Source of the DNA: an uncultured Muribaculaceae bacterium
Lineage (GTDB): Bacteria > Bacteroidota > Bacteroidia > Bacteroidales > Muribaculaceae
Direction: 5' to 3'
NCBI GenBank assembly: GCA_905209725.1
Contig: CAJLTZ010000014.1
Coordinates: forward strand, 1-36,479
DNA length: 36,479 bases
Positions within the stretch are counted from its first letter, which is position 1; each line of letters starts with the position of its first letter. The notes beneath the pieces were generated by a model. It was given only the letters and a program-made list of their open reading frames with translations. It was not told where the DNA came from and ran no database searches. This document shows, piece by piece, positions 8,549 to 16,284 of this stretch. Made by a program: the position numbers and the translations under genes.

Positions 8549-9606
8549 AATTTTTGGGTATTTGAGGAGTATTTTTTTGAAGGATTAAGAGCTATATAAG
8601 CCATAGTGAAGATGCCGAGGATAATCAGCATCACGGTCTGTCCGCTCCACTGGAGCATAGAGAATGCAGTGCCCTGCGGGTCGGAGACTCCATAGAGGGA
8701 GAGGCCGAACATCACGGCGATATTCCACGGGCCGAGACCGCCGTTGGAGGGGATAGCCATTCCGATTGAAGAGAGAACGAAAGTCACGAGGCAGGGGGCG
8801 AGTCCCCAGGCCAGGGCAGGGTCGGCGCAGAGATTGCGGGTGAAAGGGAACGCGAAGAAAGCCACATAAAGCTGTGTGAAATAGCATCCCCAGATGGCGA
8901 GGGTGAGGAGGCAGAAGCGCCCGCGGCCATCCATCCTGGCAATCATTGCGAACCCCTTCCATGCCTCTGAGATCCACTGGCGGGTTTTGGCAACGGGCTT
9001 GTAGGAGCCTCCGAAATGGAAGATTGAATAAAGGGCCGCGATAATTCCGGCAATCACAATCCAGGTCACAGGATTAGTGGCGGCCGCGATAATGCCTTGA
9101 CCCATAGGATATTTTGTAAGGAAAGCCTGAATCTGGGGGGTTGCCGCGATGAAGGCGAAGAGGGTGAGGATGGCCACGGTGATGAGGTCGGAGATCCGGT
9201 CGGCCACCATGGAGCCGGTGACGGTGGTGAAAGGCTTATGCTCGATTCCGGCGATATAGGAGCAGCGCCACACTTCGCCCAGGCGGGGGAAGACGAGATT
9301 GAGGGCGTAAGTGCCGAAAATGGAGCAGCAGAGTGCCATAAATGGCGGGTTTATGCCAAGGGCGCGGAGCTGGATTCGCCAGCGGGCAGCGCGGGCGATG
9401 TGGCTGATGACGCTGATGCCCATGGCGAGGAGAATCCACCAGTAGTCCACGCCGTGGATGATAATCTGCCACATGTCGCGGAAATTGACTTTCCGGAACA
9501 TGTAGATGACGAGAATCACCGTGAGGGCCACGGGAAGCAGCCAGCGCAGGAGGAAACCTGCGATGGTGCGGAGTGTGGGCTTTTTCGGTGATGCGGTAGA
9601 ATCCAT
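8545..9606 (-). CDS. Flippase-like / lysylphosphatidylglycerol-synthase-TM-family membrane protein
   Basis: This is a 353-residue polytopic membrane protein. It has about eight hydrophobic segments and the UPF0104/LPG_synthase_TM (YbhN/AglD-like) signature. Characteristic pieces are the early RAARWRIQLRALG motif, FGTYALNLVFPRLGEVWRCSYI (about 114-135) and the late SSIGMAIPSNGGLGPWNIAVMFGL. These proteins are predicted lipid transporters or flippases and lack the catalytic domain of MprF, so no aminoacyl-lipid synthesis is implied. Downstream genes overlap by 4 nt. A strong promoter places the transcription start at or within a few bases of the ATG, which suggests a leaderless message. The next in-frame Met is well inside the first helices, so a shorter start is unlikely. 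Confidence 0.8.
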   Translation of the reverse strand: MDSTASPKKPTLRTIAGFLLRWLLPVALTVILVIYMFRKVNFRDMWQIIIHGVDYWWILLAMGISVISHIARAARWRIQLRALGINPPFMALCCSIFGTYALNLVFPRLGEVWRCSYIAGIEHKPFTTVTGSMVADRISDLITVAILTLFAFIAATPQIQAFLTKYPMGQGIIAAATNPVTWIVIAGIIAALYSIFHFGGSYKPVAKTRQWISEAWKGFAMIARMDGRGRFCLLTLAIWGCYFTQLYVAFFAFPFTRNLCADPALAWGLAPCLVTFVLSSIGMAIPSNGGLGPWNIAVMFGLSLYGVSDPQGTAFSMLQWSGQTVMLIILGIFTMAYIALNPSKKYSSNTQKL

Positions 9607-9610
9607 AATA

Positions 9611-9642
9611 CAAAAGTAGCAAAAAGGGATTAGATATGCAAA
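9611..9642 (-). promoter_or_regulatory. Promoter (TTTG-N20-TACTTTTG) of the flippase-like gene
   Basis: On the minus strand TTTG (9642-9639) is followed after exactly 20 nt by TACTTTTG (9618-9611). This is a full match to the Bacteroidetes sigma-AB consensus. The -33 box lies in the last codons of birA. Only 4 nt separate the -7 box from the ATG at 9606, so the transcript would start at about the start codon. Confidence 0.65.
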
Positions 9643-10364
9643 AACTCGACCTCTTTGAATGCGAAAAGGGAGGAGGATTTGGAGTCGGTGTCCTCGATTT
9701 CTATGAATCCATCGGGGCGGACGTCACGGATGATGCCATGGAAAGAGAGGCCGGAATCGCGGCGGCGGAAGGGATGGGGCTTTCCGTCGGCACGGTATAG
9801 GCGGGAGAGGAATTCCTCGTGGAGCTGCTCGGGGGCGCGTTCGGCCTGGAGGAGGCGCTTCTCGAGACAGGCGCCGATCCGGGCGGATGCTTCGGCGAGG
9901 GGAAGCTCGCGGCCGGTGAGTTGCGCGAGCGACACGGGATTCGGGGCGTCGGAGAGGAATCGGGTCTGGTTGATGTTGATGCCCACGCCGATGCGGGAAT
10001 GATGGAGGTTGCTGCCCATGAGGGAATTCTCGATGAGGATACCGCAGATTTTGCGGTCGTCGACATAGACATCATTCGGCCATTTCACGGAAGCGTTCAC
10101 GCCGTGGCGGGCGAGGAAATCGGCCACGGCGAGCGCAACCGCCTCGGAGATGGCAAACTGGCGGCGCGCCGGGAAAGAATCGAAGCGGCGGAAAAGAGTG
10201 AAAGTGAGATTCTTGCCCGGTTCGGCCTCCCAGGAATTGCCCCGTTGGCCGCGCCCGGCGGTCTGGTGCTGGGCCATCACCATCGTCATATCCTGGAACT
10301 CGTCGGCATGGACGGCCACATAGCTGTTGGTGCTTTCTACGGATTCGAGCAGGAGATAGTTCAT
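9630..10364 (-). CDS. birA: Biotin--[acetyl-CoA-carboxylase] ligase (BirA, ligase only)
   Basis: This is a 244-residue biotin protein ligase. The adenylate-binding motif QTAGRGQRGNSW is at 34-45, and the KWPNDVYVDDRKICGILIE block at 94-112 carries the biotinoyl-AMP-contacting lysine. RIGVGININQ follows, and a small C-terminal SH3-like domain (FHGIIRDVRPDGFIEIED) completes the fold. There is no N-terminal HTH, so it is a monofunctional ligase and not a repressor. It attaches biotin to lysine in MKM motifs. A clear substrate with two such sites is encoded at 33494-35947. The gene overlaps tsaE by 4 nt and is probably co-transcribed with it. Confidence 0.93.
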   Translation of the reverse strand: MNYLLLESVESTNSYVAVHADEFQDMTMVMAQHQTAGRGQRGNSWEAEPGKNLTFTLFRRFDSFPARRQFAISEAVALAVADFLARHGVNASVKWPNDVYVDDRKICGILIENSLMGSNLHHSRIGVGININQTRFLSDAPNPVSLAQLTGRELPLAEASARIGACLEKRLLQAERAPEQLHEEFLSRLYRADGKPHPFRRRDSGLSFHGIIRDVRPDGFIEIEDTDSKSSSLFAFKEVEFLHI

Positions 10365-10783
10365 TCGGGTAATGATGGGATTATGAGTGTTCGGGAATTG
10401 TCGGGATTGACGCGGATTTCCACGTTGATGGCATCATCGGGGAGGAATGTGCCGATATTGTCGGGCCATTCGATGAGGCATGTGGAGCCTGAATAGAAAT
10501 AATCGTCGAGGCCGAGGTCGAGGGCCTGCTCCGGGGAATCGATTCTATAGAAATCGAAATGGAAGATGGGGAGGGCGCCGGTGTGATATTCATTGATGAT
10601 GCTGAACGTTGGGCTTGAGGCCTCATCTTCGGCGCCGAGGGCTCGGGTAAGGGCCGAGATGAAGGTTGTTTTTCCGGCGCCCATAGGGGCGCGGAAAGCG
10701 ATGATGCGGCCGGGGCCTACGGCCTCGATGAAGGCGCGGGCGGCGGAGGGAAGCTCCGAAAGTGAAGGGATATTTATTTCCAT
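10361..10783 (-). CDS. tsaE: TsaE, tRNA threonylcarbamoyladenosine biosynthesis ATPase
   Basis: The protein has 140 residues from the ATG at 10783. An upstream in-frame TTG exists, but the ATG fits family length and follows the promoter. Motifs include Walker A APMGAGKTTF (32-41), SSPTFSIINEY (switch region), the HFDFYRI motif and the LIEWPDN block typical of TsaE. With TsaB, TsaC and TsaD it makes the t6A modification at position 37 of ANN-decoding tRNAs; TsaE hydrolyses ATP to reset the TsaBD complex. It heads a minus-strand run and overlaps birA by 4 nt. A good -7 element lies upstream. Confidence 0.93.
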   Translation of the reverse strand: MEINIPSLSELPSAARAFIEAVGPGRIIAFRAPMGAGKTTFISALTRALGAEDEASSPTFSIINEYHTGALPIFHFDFYRIDSPEQALDLGLDDYFYSGSTCLIEWPDNIGTFLPDDAINVEIRVNPDNSRTLIIPSLPE

Positions 10784-10810
10784 ATGCGTTTTATAAGAGG
10801 AGAAATAATG

Positions 10811-10818
10811 CAAAGTTA
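10811..10818 (-). promoter_or_regulatory. -7 promoter element (TAACTTTG) for tsaE-birA
   Basis: TAACTTTG on the minus strand lies about 28 nt before the tsaE ATG, with TCTG (3 of 4 bases of TTTG) 20 nt further upstream. It is back-to-back with a plus-strand TATTTTTG. Confidence 0.6.
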
Positions 10819-10830
10819 GCGAAAAAATGT

Positions 10831-10838
10831 TATTTTTG
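10831..10838 (+). promoter_or_regulatory. Possible -7 element (TATTTTTG) for the downstream dehydrogenase gene
   Basis: TATTTTTG fits TAnnTTTG, but no TTTG is found at the -33 distance. If used, the transcript would have a leader of about 200 nt that contains the repeats described at 10859-10966. Confidence 0.3.
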
Positions 10839-10858
10839 CAGATTGAAATGGGGATTGA

Positions 10859-10966
10859 ATTCGGCTTCCGGCTTTTTGCGGATATTTCTTCGGCTTCCGC
10901 CTCATCGCTGAAAAGAAGGGAGAGGGCGCTTTCTTCGGTCCGCCTCAGCCCGGTGAAAATGAAGGG
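10859..10966 (+). repeat. Degenerate repeats in the leader of the dehydrogenase gene
   Basis: Three related units begin at about 10859, 10888 and 10935 with TTCGGCTTCCG, TTCGGCTTCCGCC and TTCGGTCCGCC. The last two continue with CTCA...GAAAA.GAAGG. The second copy is nearly identical to a stretch at 16979-17007 upstream of the anti-sigma-like gene, so this is a dispersed intergenic repeat. Function is unknown. No coding frame is supported in 10784-11041. Confidence 0.5.
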
Positions 10967-11041
10967 AGGGGAGGGGCTGGCGCTTGTTGGGGGATTTCAT
11001 TGGGATTGGGGGATATTTTGGAATAAAAAAGAAATTTTGAT

Positions 11042-12253
11042 ATGGGAAAAGTAATGATTATTGGCGCCGGGGGCGTCGGGACTGTTGTGGCGCATAAGTG
11101 TGCGCAGCATCCGGAGGTTTTTACGGAGATTGTTCTGGCTTCGCGCACGCAGAGCAAATGCGATGCGATCGCGGAGAAGGTTGAGAAGGCAACGGGCGTG
11201 AAGATTGTCACCGATAGGGTGGATGCGGATCTCGTGCCCGAGCTTTGCGAACTGTTCCGCCGTCACAAGCCGGAGCTTGTGATCAATGTGGCGCTTCCTT
11301 ATCAGGACCTGACCATCATGGAGGCCTGCCTGCAGTGTGGCGTGAATTATCTCGACACGGCGAATTATGAGCCGAAGGATGAGGCTCATTTTGAATACAG
11401 CTGGCAGTGGGCGTTCCGCGAGCGCTTCGAGAAGGCCGGCCTCACGGCAATCCTCGGCTGCGGTTTCGACCCGGGCGTGTCGGCGATTTTTGTGGCTTAT
11501 GCCGCCAAGCATCATTTCTCGGAGATGAGATATCTGGATATCGTGGACTGCAATGCGGGCAATCACGGCAAAGCATTCGCCACCAATTTCAATCCGGAGA
11601 TCAATATCCGCGAGATCACCCAGAAAGGTAAATACTGGGAGGATGGCAAATGGGTTGAGACCGAGAATCTCGAGGTGCATCAGCCGCTCACCTATCCCAA
11701 TATCGGGGAGCGCGAGAGTTATCTCCTCTATCATGAGGAGCTGGAGAGCCTCGTCCAGAATTTCCCGACCATCCGCCGCGCACGCTTCTGGATGACATTC
11801 GGTCAGGAATATCTCACTCATCTGCGTGTGATTCAGGATATAGGCATGGCCCGCATTGATCCGGTGATGTATAATGGACAGGAGATTATACCTATCCAAT
11901 TCCTGAAGGCTGTGCTTCCTGACCCCGGAAGCCTCGGAGAGAATTATACGGGCGAGACCTCGATAGGTTGCCGCATCTCGGGCCTCGACAAGGAGGGCAA
12001 GGAGAGCACCTATTATATCTACAACAACTGCTCGCATCAGGCGGCCTACAAGGAGACGGGGGCTCAGGCGGTGAGCTATACCACCGGCGTTCCGGCGATG
12101 GTAGGCGCGATGATGTTCATGACAGGGAAATGGGTGATGCCGGGCGTGCATAATGTGGAGGAATTTAATCCGGATCCCTTCTTGGAAACGCTTGCGGAGA
12201 ATGGGCTGCCTTGGCATGTAATAGTGAATGGCGACCTTGAATTTGATGAATAG
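11042..12253 (+). CDS. Saccharopine-dehydrogenase-family protein, probably carboxynorspermidine/carboxyspermidine dehydrogenase
   Basis: This is a 403-residue NAD(P)-dependent enzyme. The Rossmann motif GAGGVGTVVAHKCA is at 8-21. SRTQSKCDAIAEKV, NVALPYQDLTIMEAC and YLDTANYE follow, then the conserved CGFDPGVSAIFVAYAAKH. It matches the LYS1/CANSDH branch of the saccharopine dehydrogenase family rather than lysine-pathway enzymes. In gut Bacteroides the family condenses putrescine with aspartate semialdehyde to carboxyspermidine, which NspC-type decarboxylase then converts to spermidine. No decarboxylase gene is adjacent here, so it must be elsewhere if the pathway is complete. The ATG at 11042 is preceded by an A-rich stretch and no Shine-Dalgarno sequence. 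Confidence 0.85.
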   Translation: MGKVMIIGAGGVGTVVAHKCAQHPEVFTEIVLASRTQSKCDAIAEKVEKATGVKIVTDRVDADLVPELCELFRRHKPELVINVALPYQDLTIMEACLQCGVNYLDTANYEPKDEAHFEYSWQWAFRERFEKAGLTAILGCGFDPGVSAIFVAYAAKHHFSEMRYLDIVDCNAGNHGKAFATNFNPEINIREITQKGKYWEDGKWVETENLEVHQPLTYPNIGERESYLLYHEELESLVQNFPTIRRARFWMTFGQEYLTHLRVIQDIGMARIDPVMYNGQEIIPIQFLKAVLPDPGSLGENYTGETSIGCRISGLDKEGKESTYYIYNNCSHQAAYKETGAQAVSYTTGVPAMVGAMMFMTGKWVMPGVHNVEEFNPDPFLETLAENGLPWHVIVNGDLEFDE

Positions 12254-12260
12254 ATGAATA

Positions 12261-12316
12261 GGGGATAGGAAACAGGGGATAGGAAACAGGGGATAGGGGA
12301 GAGGGGATTGTGGATT
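12261..12316 (+). repeat. G-run tandem repeat (14-bp unit) with G-quadruplex potential
   Basis: The unit GGGGATAGGAAACA occurs at 12261-12274 and 12275-12288. A third partial copy GGGGATAGGGG follows at 12289-12299, and further G-runs come after it. Four GGGG runs fall within 39 bases on the coding strand. The repeat lies between the dehydrogenase stop and the GH31 start. Confidence 0.7.
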
Positions 12317-12381
12317 GTGGGGATGGATTTGGGATTCTTGGTTCAGATTTTTTAGGGTTAAAATTAAAGGATAATACGAAG

Positions 12382-14793
12382 ATGAAAAACTACCTGTTGG
12401 GAGCAATCCTTGTGGGCGGGGTAGCAACCGCCGCAGTGATGCCCGATGCGGGGAGCATAAGGACCAACGGCGGCTCGACGCTTGTGTCGACCGACCGAGG
12501 GACTGTGACAGTAACCCCCGTGAGCGGCGACATCATCAAGGTATCGCGTGTGCCTTCGGGCGAGCGCAATTATAGTTTTCCCCGGTCGCGGCTTGCCGTG
12601 ATGGGGGCAGAGACCGTAGCGCCGGGCGCGACGCCGTCGGTCCGCACGATAGCCACTCCGGAGACAGTGCGCTTTGAGTCGGAGAGCATGACGGTGGCCG
12701 TGGACCGCAAGTCGGGTCGCGTCACATTCCTCAATGCAGAGGGTGATACTCTTTTAGTAGAGGCCGGAGGCGTGGATAATACCGGCGACCAGAAGCGCGT
12801 GAGCCTGCAGAACGGGCGCGCGCAGAATTTTTACGGTGCTGGAGAGCGTGGCCACAGGCTTCGCCTCAACGGCGACACGCTCGTGCAGTTCAACCGTCAG
12901 AATTATGGCTACACTGGCAGCGACCCGCGCATCTCTCAGATGGGCATCACGATGCCGTGGGTGGTGAGCGATGCCGGCTATGGCATTCTTTTCGATGATT
13001 ACAACCGCAGCACCCTCGCCTTGGGCAAGGACTCGATTATATATGAGAGCGAGACGCCGAAGCCGCTCAGTTATTATTTCGTGAATGGCAACGGAACGCT
13101 TGGCGGCGTGCTTGAGAACTATACAGAACTCACCGGCCGTCAGGATCTCCCCCCGCTCTGGGCCTTGGGTTATATCACATCTAAATATGGCTATCGCAAT
13201 GAGCGGGAGGCCCTTGGCGCCATCGACTCGCTTAAGCAGCGCGACTACCCGGTGGATGGCATAGTGTTCGACCTTTACTGGTATGGCAAGGAGACGGATA
13301 TGGGTCGCTTTGCCTGGAACAATGAGCAATTCCCCGACCATAAGCGCATGCTTGACTCGCTCAACAGGATGGGCGTGCATACTGTGCTCATCAATCAGCC
13401 ATATATCAACAAGATTGGTGCTATCGACAATTACAACGAACTCTCCGCTTCGGGAATGCTGACGCTCGACAGCGTGGGGAACACTCACGATGTAAAGACC
13501 TGGGTGGGGGAGGCCGGTATGCTCGATGTGTCGAATCCAAAAACCCGCGAATGGATATGGGGCAAGCTTGGCCCCTTGACGGCAGAGGGACTGTCGGGCT
13601 GGTGGGGCGACTTAGGAGAGCCCGAGGTGCATCCTCTCAGCATCCGCCACCGCAATGGCGAGACCGCCTCGCAATATCACAACATCTACGGCAACCAATG
13701 GTCGGAACTCATCTATGAGGGATTGCGCGAGCATTATCCGGAGATGCGTCCGCTTCTGCTGATGCGCGGCGGCACGGCCGGACTGCAGCGCTATTCCGTG
13801 TTCCCCTGGACCACGGATGTGTCGCGTTCATGGGGCGGTCTGGAGCCACAGGTGACGCTGATGCTTAATTCCGGGCTTTCGGGCTTGGGATATATGAGCA
13901 GCGACATAGGTGGCTTTGCTGTGGATCCGGCGCATCCGTATGATCCGGAACTGTATGTTCGCTGGATTCAGATGGGCGCATTCACGCCGATGCTCCGCAC
14001 ACATGCGCAGAATAAGCCGGAGCCCTATCATTATCCCTCGGAGGAGAAGATAATCAAGAAATTCATCAAGGAGCGCTATCGCTGGTTGCCCTATAATTAT
14101 ACTCTCAGTTACGAGAACAGCACCGCAGGCCTTCCGCTTGCGCGGCCAATCAATTTCCATAGCGAGGCCGGGAGCGTGAATGCCAACAATCAGGACGAAT
14201 ATCTCTGGGGCAGCGAGGTGCTGATAGCACCTGTGATGAAACAGGGGGCGAGAAGCCGCAGGGTGGAATTCCCGGCTGGCTCGCGCTGGATCAACTGGAA
14301 CAATCCGCGTCTTAGCTATGCCGGGGGCACGAAAGCCACCGTGCAGGCGCCGCTGGCAGAACTTCCGATGTTTGTGAAGGCCGGTGCGTTCATTCCCCTT
14401 TGCGACAAGAAGATGGCCAATACGGGCGAATACGACCCGAGCCGGCTGACGGTGAAATATTTCCCGTCGGCTGATGAGAGCGAATACACACTCTTCGACG
14501 ACAACCGCCGCGACCCGGAATCGCTTGCGAAGGGCGAATATACGCTGACCACATTCCGCGGACAGGCTGCCAAGGGAGGCGTGAAGATTACCATCGACCG
14601 CGAGGGAGGCTATGCCGGTATGGCGGAGAAATGTGAATACCGGATGGAGATAGTAGGCACCACGCAGCCTCGGACGGTGAGCGTGGATGGCAAGAGCATA
14701 GCGAAAGGAAAATGGAACTATGATGCCTCCACACGGACGCTTAGCGTGCCGGTGGCATTTACGGGAAAAGCCCTCGAGATCAATGTGAAATAA
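12382..14793 (+). CDS. Glycoside hydrolase family 31 (alpha-glucosidase/alpha-xylosidase type), secreted
   Basis: The protein has 803 residues from the ATG at 12382, chosen because MKNYLLGAILVGGVATAAVM is a signal peptide. Order: an N-terminal galactose-mutarotase-like beta-sandwich, then the (beta/alpha)8 barrel beginning near LPPLWALGYITSKYGYRNE, then the C-terminal beta domains. The predicted nucleophile is D410 in WWGDLGEPE and the acid/base D479 in WTTDVSRSW. The SSDIGGF and RWIQMGAFTPMLRTHAQN blocks are typical of GH31. The family hydrolyses alpha-linked glucose or xylose from oligosaccharides with retention. Substrate cannot be fixed from motifs alone, and a periplasmic location is likely. 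It faces the GIN-domain gene across a shared terminator. It is the second polysaccharide enzyme in the window, with the GH13 protein at 29123. Confidence 0.92.
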   Translation: MKNYLLGAILVGGVATAAVMPDAGSIRTNGGSTLVSTDRGTVTVTPVSGDIIKVSRVPSGERNYSFPRSRLAVMGAETVAPGATPSVRTIATPETVRFESESMTVAVDRKSGRVTFLNAEGDTLLVEAGGVDNTGDQKRVSLQNGRAQNFYGAGERGHRLRLNGDTLVQFNRQNYGYTGSDPRISQMGITMPWVVSDAGYGILFDDYNRSTLALGKDSIIYESETPKPLSYYFVNGNGTLGGVLENYTELTGRQDLPPLWALGYITSKYGYRNEREALGAIDSLKQRDYPVDGIVFDLYWYGKETDMGRFAWNNEQFPDHKRMLDSLNRMGVHTVLINQPYINKIGAIDNYNELSASGMLTLDSVGNTHDVKTWVGEAGMLDVSNPKTREWIWGKLGPLTAEGLSGWWGDLGEPEVHPLSIRHRNGETASQYHNIYGNQWSELIYEGLREHYPEMRPLLLMRGGTAGLQRYSVFPWTTDVSRSWGGLEPQVTLMLNSGLSGLGYMSSDIGGFAVDPAHPYDPELYVRWIQMGAFTPMLRTHAQNKPEPYHYPSEEKIIKKFIKERYRWLPYNYTLSYENSTAGLPLARPINFHSEAGSVNANNQDEYLWGSEVLIAPVMKQGARSRRVEFPAGSRWINWNNPRLSYAGGTKATVQAPLAELPMFVKAGAFIPLCDKKMANTGEYDPSRLTVKYFPSADESEYTLFDDNRRDPESLAKGEYTLTTFRGQAAKGGVKITIDREGGYAGMAEKCEYRMEIVGTTQPRTVSVDGKSIAKGKWNYDASTRTLSVPVAFTGKALEINVK

Positions 14794-14828
14794 CAAAGAG
14801 GGAATTATATATATGGAATAATGGAAAA

Positions 14829-14848
14829 GGGCGACCCGAAGGCCGCCC
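14829..14848. terminator. Bidirectional terminator between GH31 and GIN-domain genes
   Basis: An 8-bp stem (GGGCGACC / GGCCGCCC) has a CGAA tetraloop on the plus strand, or UUCG on the minus strand with a G-U pair in place of the A-C mismatch. T-rich sequence follows on the plus side (TCTTCTTTTG), and T residues follow the minus-strand stem (CCCTTTTCC). Both flanking genes end here. Confidence 0.7.
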
Positions 14849-14892
14849 TCTTCTTTTGTTCAATTTTGGATATAAAGACAATTACAAGGATT

Positions 14893-15699
14893 TCAGTAGA
14901 CGCTTTGCCGGCCTGTCTTGAGGCCGCCGGCATTGATGTCGCCGGCGCCCTGGTTGGTGGCATTGAAAGAGCGACAGGTGCCGCGGAGCGTGATGTCGCC
15001 GGCGCCTTGCAGCACGGCATTCACACTGTTGCAGTCGATTCCGATGACGTCGATGTCGCCAGATCCCTGGAGGAGGAGTGTTAAAGAAGTGGCTTTAATA
15101 TTTGCGAAATCGAGGTCGCCGGAGCCACGGAGCACGGCATTCATCGAGGTGCATTCCACGCTGCCGATATCGAAATCTCCCGAGCCCATAAGCACTACGT
15201 CGACATTACGGCATTTCATCTTTTTGATGGATATGTCGCCGCTTCCCTGAAGCACACCCGAGAGAGAGGGGCTTTCGATGCAGTCGGCATAAACGCCGCC
15301 CGAGCCGCCTACAACGATATTGCGGAGCTGGGAGAGGTCGGTGGTGACACACACCTTGTCGATTCGGTTGCCGTCGACGAGGAGGGAACCGTCGGCGCAG
15401 GTGACGCCGTTGCCACGGGTGGACCTGCCATTGAGCGTGATGGAGCCGATTCCATCGGAGCGGTAGATATCCACTACGGTGCCGGTGCCCTGGCGCAGGA
15501 TTATGTCGGCGCTTGAGCGGAGCACAATCGTCTGGATGGGGCACTGATAGTGCATAGTGGCGGAGGGCTCCTCATCATTTTTTGAGCAGGAGATCTGCTC
15601 CACCGCATAGTTGCGGGCTCTGGCCATCGGCATGCACGACTGCAGGCAGAGGAGTGCCAGCATCACAGGGAGGAATATGAATAGATATATTCTTTTCAT
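14893..15699 (-). CDS. Putative lipoprotein with GIN (DUF2807) auto-adhesin-like beta-helix
   Basis: The protein has 268 residues from the ATG at 15699, one base after the stop codon of the preceding gene. MKRIYLFIFLPVMLALLCLQSC is a lipoprotein signal, with C22 the probable lipidated residue. After about residue 120 the protein is a run of roughly seven 19-20-residue turns. Each is built around V/L-x-x-G-S/A-G-D (VLQGSGDISI, VLMGSGDFDI, VLRGSGDLDF, LLQGSGDIDV, VLQGAGDITL, TNQGAGDINA), as expected for the right-handed beta-helix of the head-GIN family. Such proteins are outer-membrane or periplasmic and their role is not established. It is the last of four genes led by an ECF sigma factor. 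Confidence 0.88.
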   Translation of the reverse strand: MKRIYLFIFLPVMLALLCLQSCMPMARARNYAVEQISCSKNDEEPSATMHYQCPIQTIVLRSSADIILRQGTGTVVDIYRSDGIGSITLNGRSTRGNGVTCADGSLLVDGNRIDKVCVTTDLSQLRNIVVGGSGGVYADCIESPSLSGVLQGSGDISIKKMKCRNVDVVLMGSGDFDIGSVECTSMNAVLRGSGDLDFANIKATSLTLLLQGSGDIDVIGIDCNSVNAVLQGAGDITLRGTCRSFNATNQGAGDINAGGLKTGRQSVY

Positions 15700-15700
15700 T

Positions 15701-16252
15701 TTAAGAAACGTTAGAGAAGATGCGCTGAAGGGCTTTTGCATCATATGATTTATTCAATAGTTCCGAAGAATCCTTCTTCGCGTTCTTGCGGACGTAGCCG
15801 TTTTTCCAGTTGACCACCAGAATCTCGCCCACATTGGGACCGGTCTTGTTGATGATGATCATTTTAATGAGTTTGCCTTCCTCGTTGAATTGCTCATAAA
15901 TGGCATAGATGAGGGAATTGGAGGAGTTGCGCTGCATGAGTTCCACGTCGGGATTCTGCTTGAGATAAGTCTTCAGGATCTGGTCGGCTTTATTGACCGC
16001 CTCTTTTGAGAAGAGTTTATAATTATAGAGGGATGAGAAGCCGTCGCTGAGGTCCATGGAGTGCTGATAGTCGGAGCTTCGCCAGGTTTTGTAATTGTGG
16101 GAGAAGCGTCCGGAGACGAAGGAACTTTCCACCTGGTTCATATCGGTGAGCGCCTCGAAGATATCGGCGGCGTTGGCTTGCGCGGAGCAGACGATGGCAG
16201 CGGCAAGAAGGATTGCGCGGAAAGCGCGGCGGATATAGATGCGGGGAGTCAT
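15701..16252 (-). CDS. Secreted protein of a Bacteroidales DUF family (DUF4252/DUF6108-like)
   Basis: This is a 183-residue protein. Residues 1-29 (RAFRAILLAAAIVCSAQANAA) form a signal peptide. The mature part starts DIFEALTDMNQVESSFVSGRFSH and is a compact mixed alpha/beta domain with IIINKTGPNVGEILVVNWKNGYVR. It resembles the DUF4252-type proteins that accompany ECF sigma and GIN-domain genes in Bacteroidales. The exact family number cannot be settled by eye. The gene directly abuts the GIN-domain gene and follows the anti-sigma-like gene by 32 nt, so the four genes look like one regulated operon. Confidence 0.75.
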   Translation of the reverse strand: MTPRIYIRRAFRAILLAAAIVCSAQANAADIFEALTDMNQVESSFVSGRFSHNYKTWRSSDYQHSMDLSDGFSSLYNYKLFSKEAVNKADQILKTYLKQNPDVELMQRNSSNSLIYAIYEQFNEEGKLIKMIIINKTGPNVGEILVVNWKNGYVRKNAKKDSSELLNKSYDAKALQRIFSNVS

Positions 16253-16284
16253 ATCTTTTTTAGTTTTTAGAGTTTTTCTTTGGT

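Noticed and set aside
10784..11041. Possible small gene in the gap between tsaE and the dehydrogenase
   Set aside because: Open frames here have no ribosome site and cross the repeat units; the composition is that of a leader.
10997..12427. Long antisense frames opposite the dehydrogenase, and similar long antisense frames opposite GH31, GH13 and phoH
   Set aside because: They are mirror frames of high-GC coding sequence. The plus-strand genes have clear family motifs, and the antisense translations are low in recognisable features.
14890..15300. Regular 60-bp DNA periodicity in the GIN-domain gene
   Set aside because: It reflects the 20-residue beta-helix turns and is not a separate DNA repeat.
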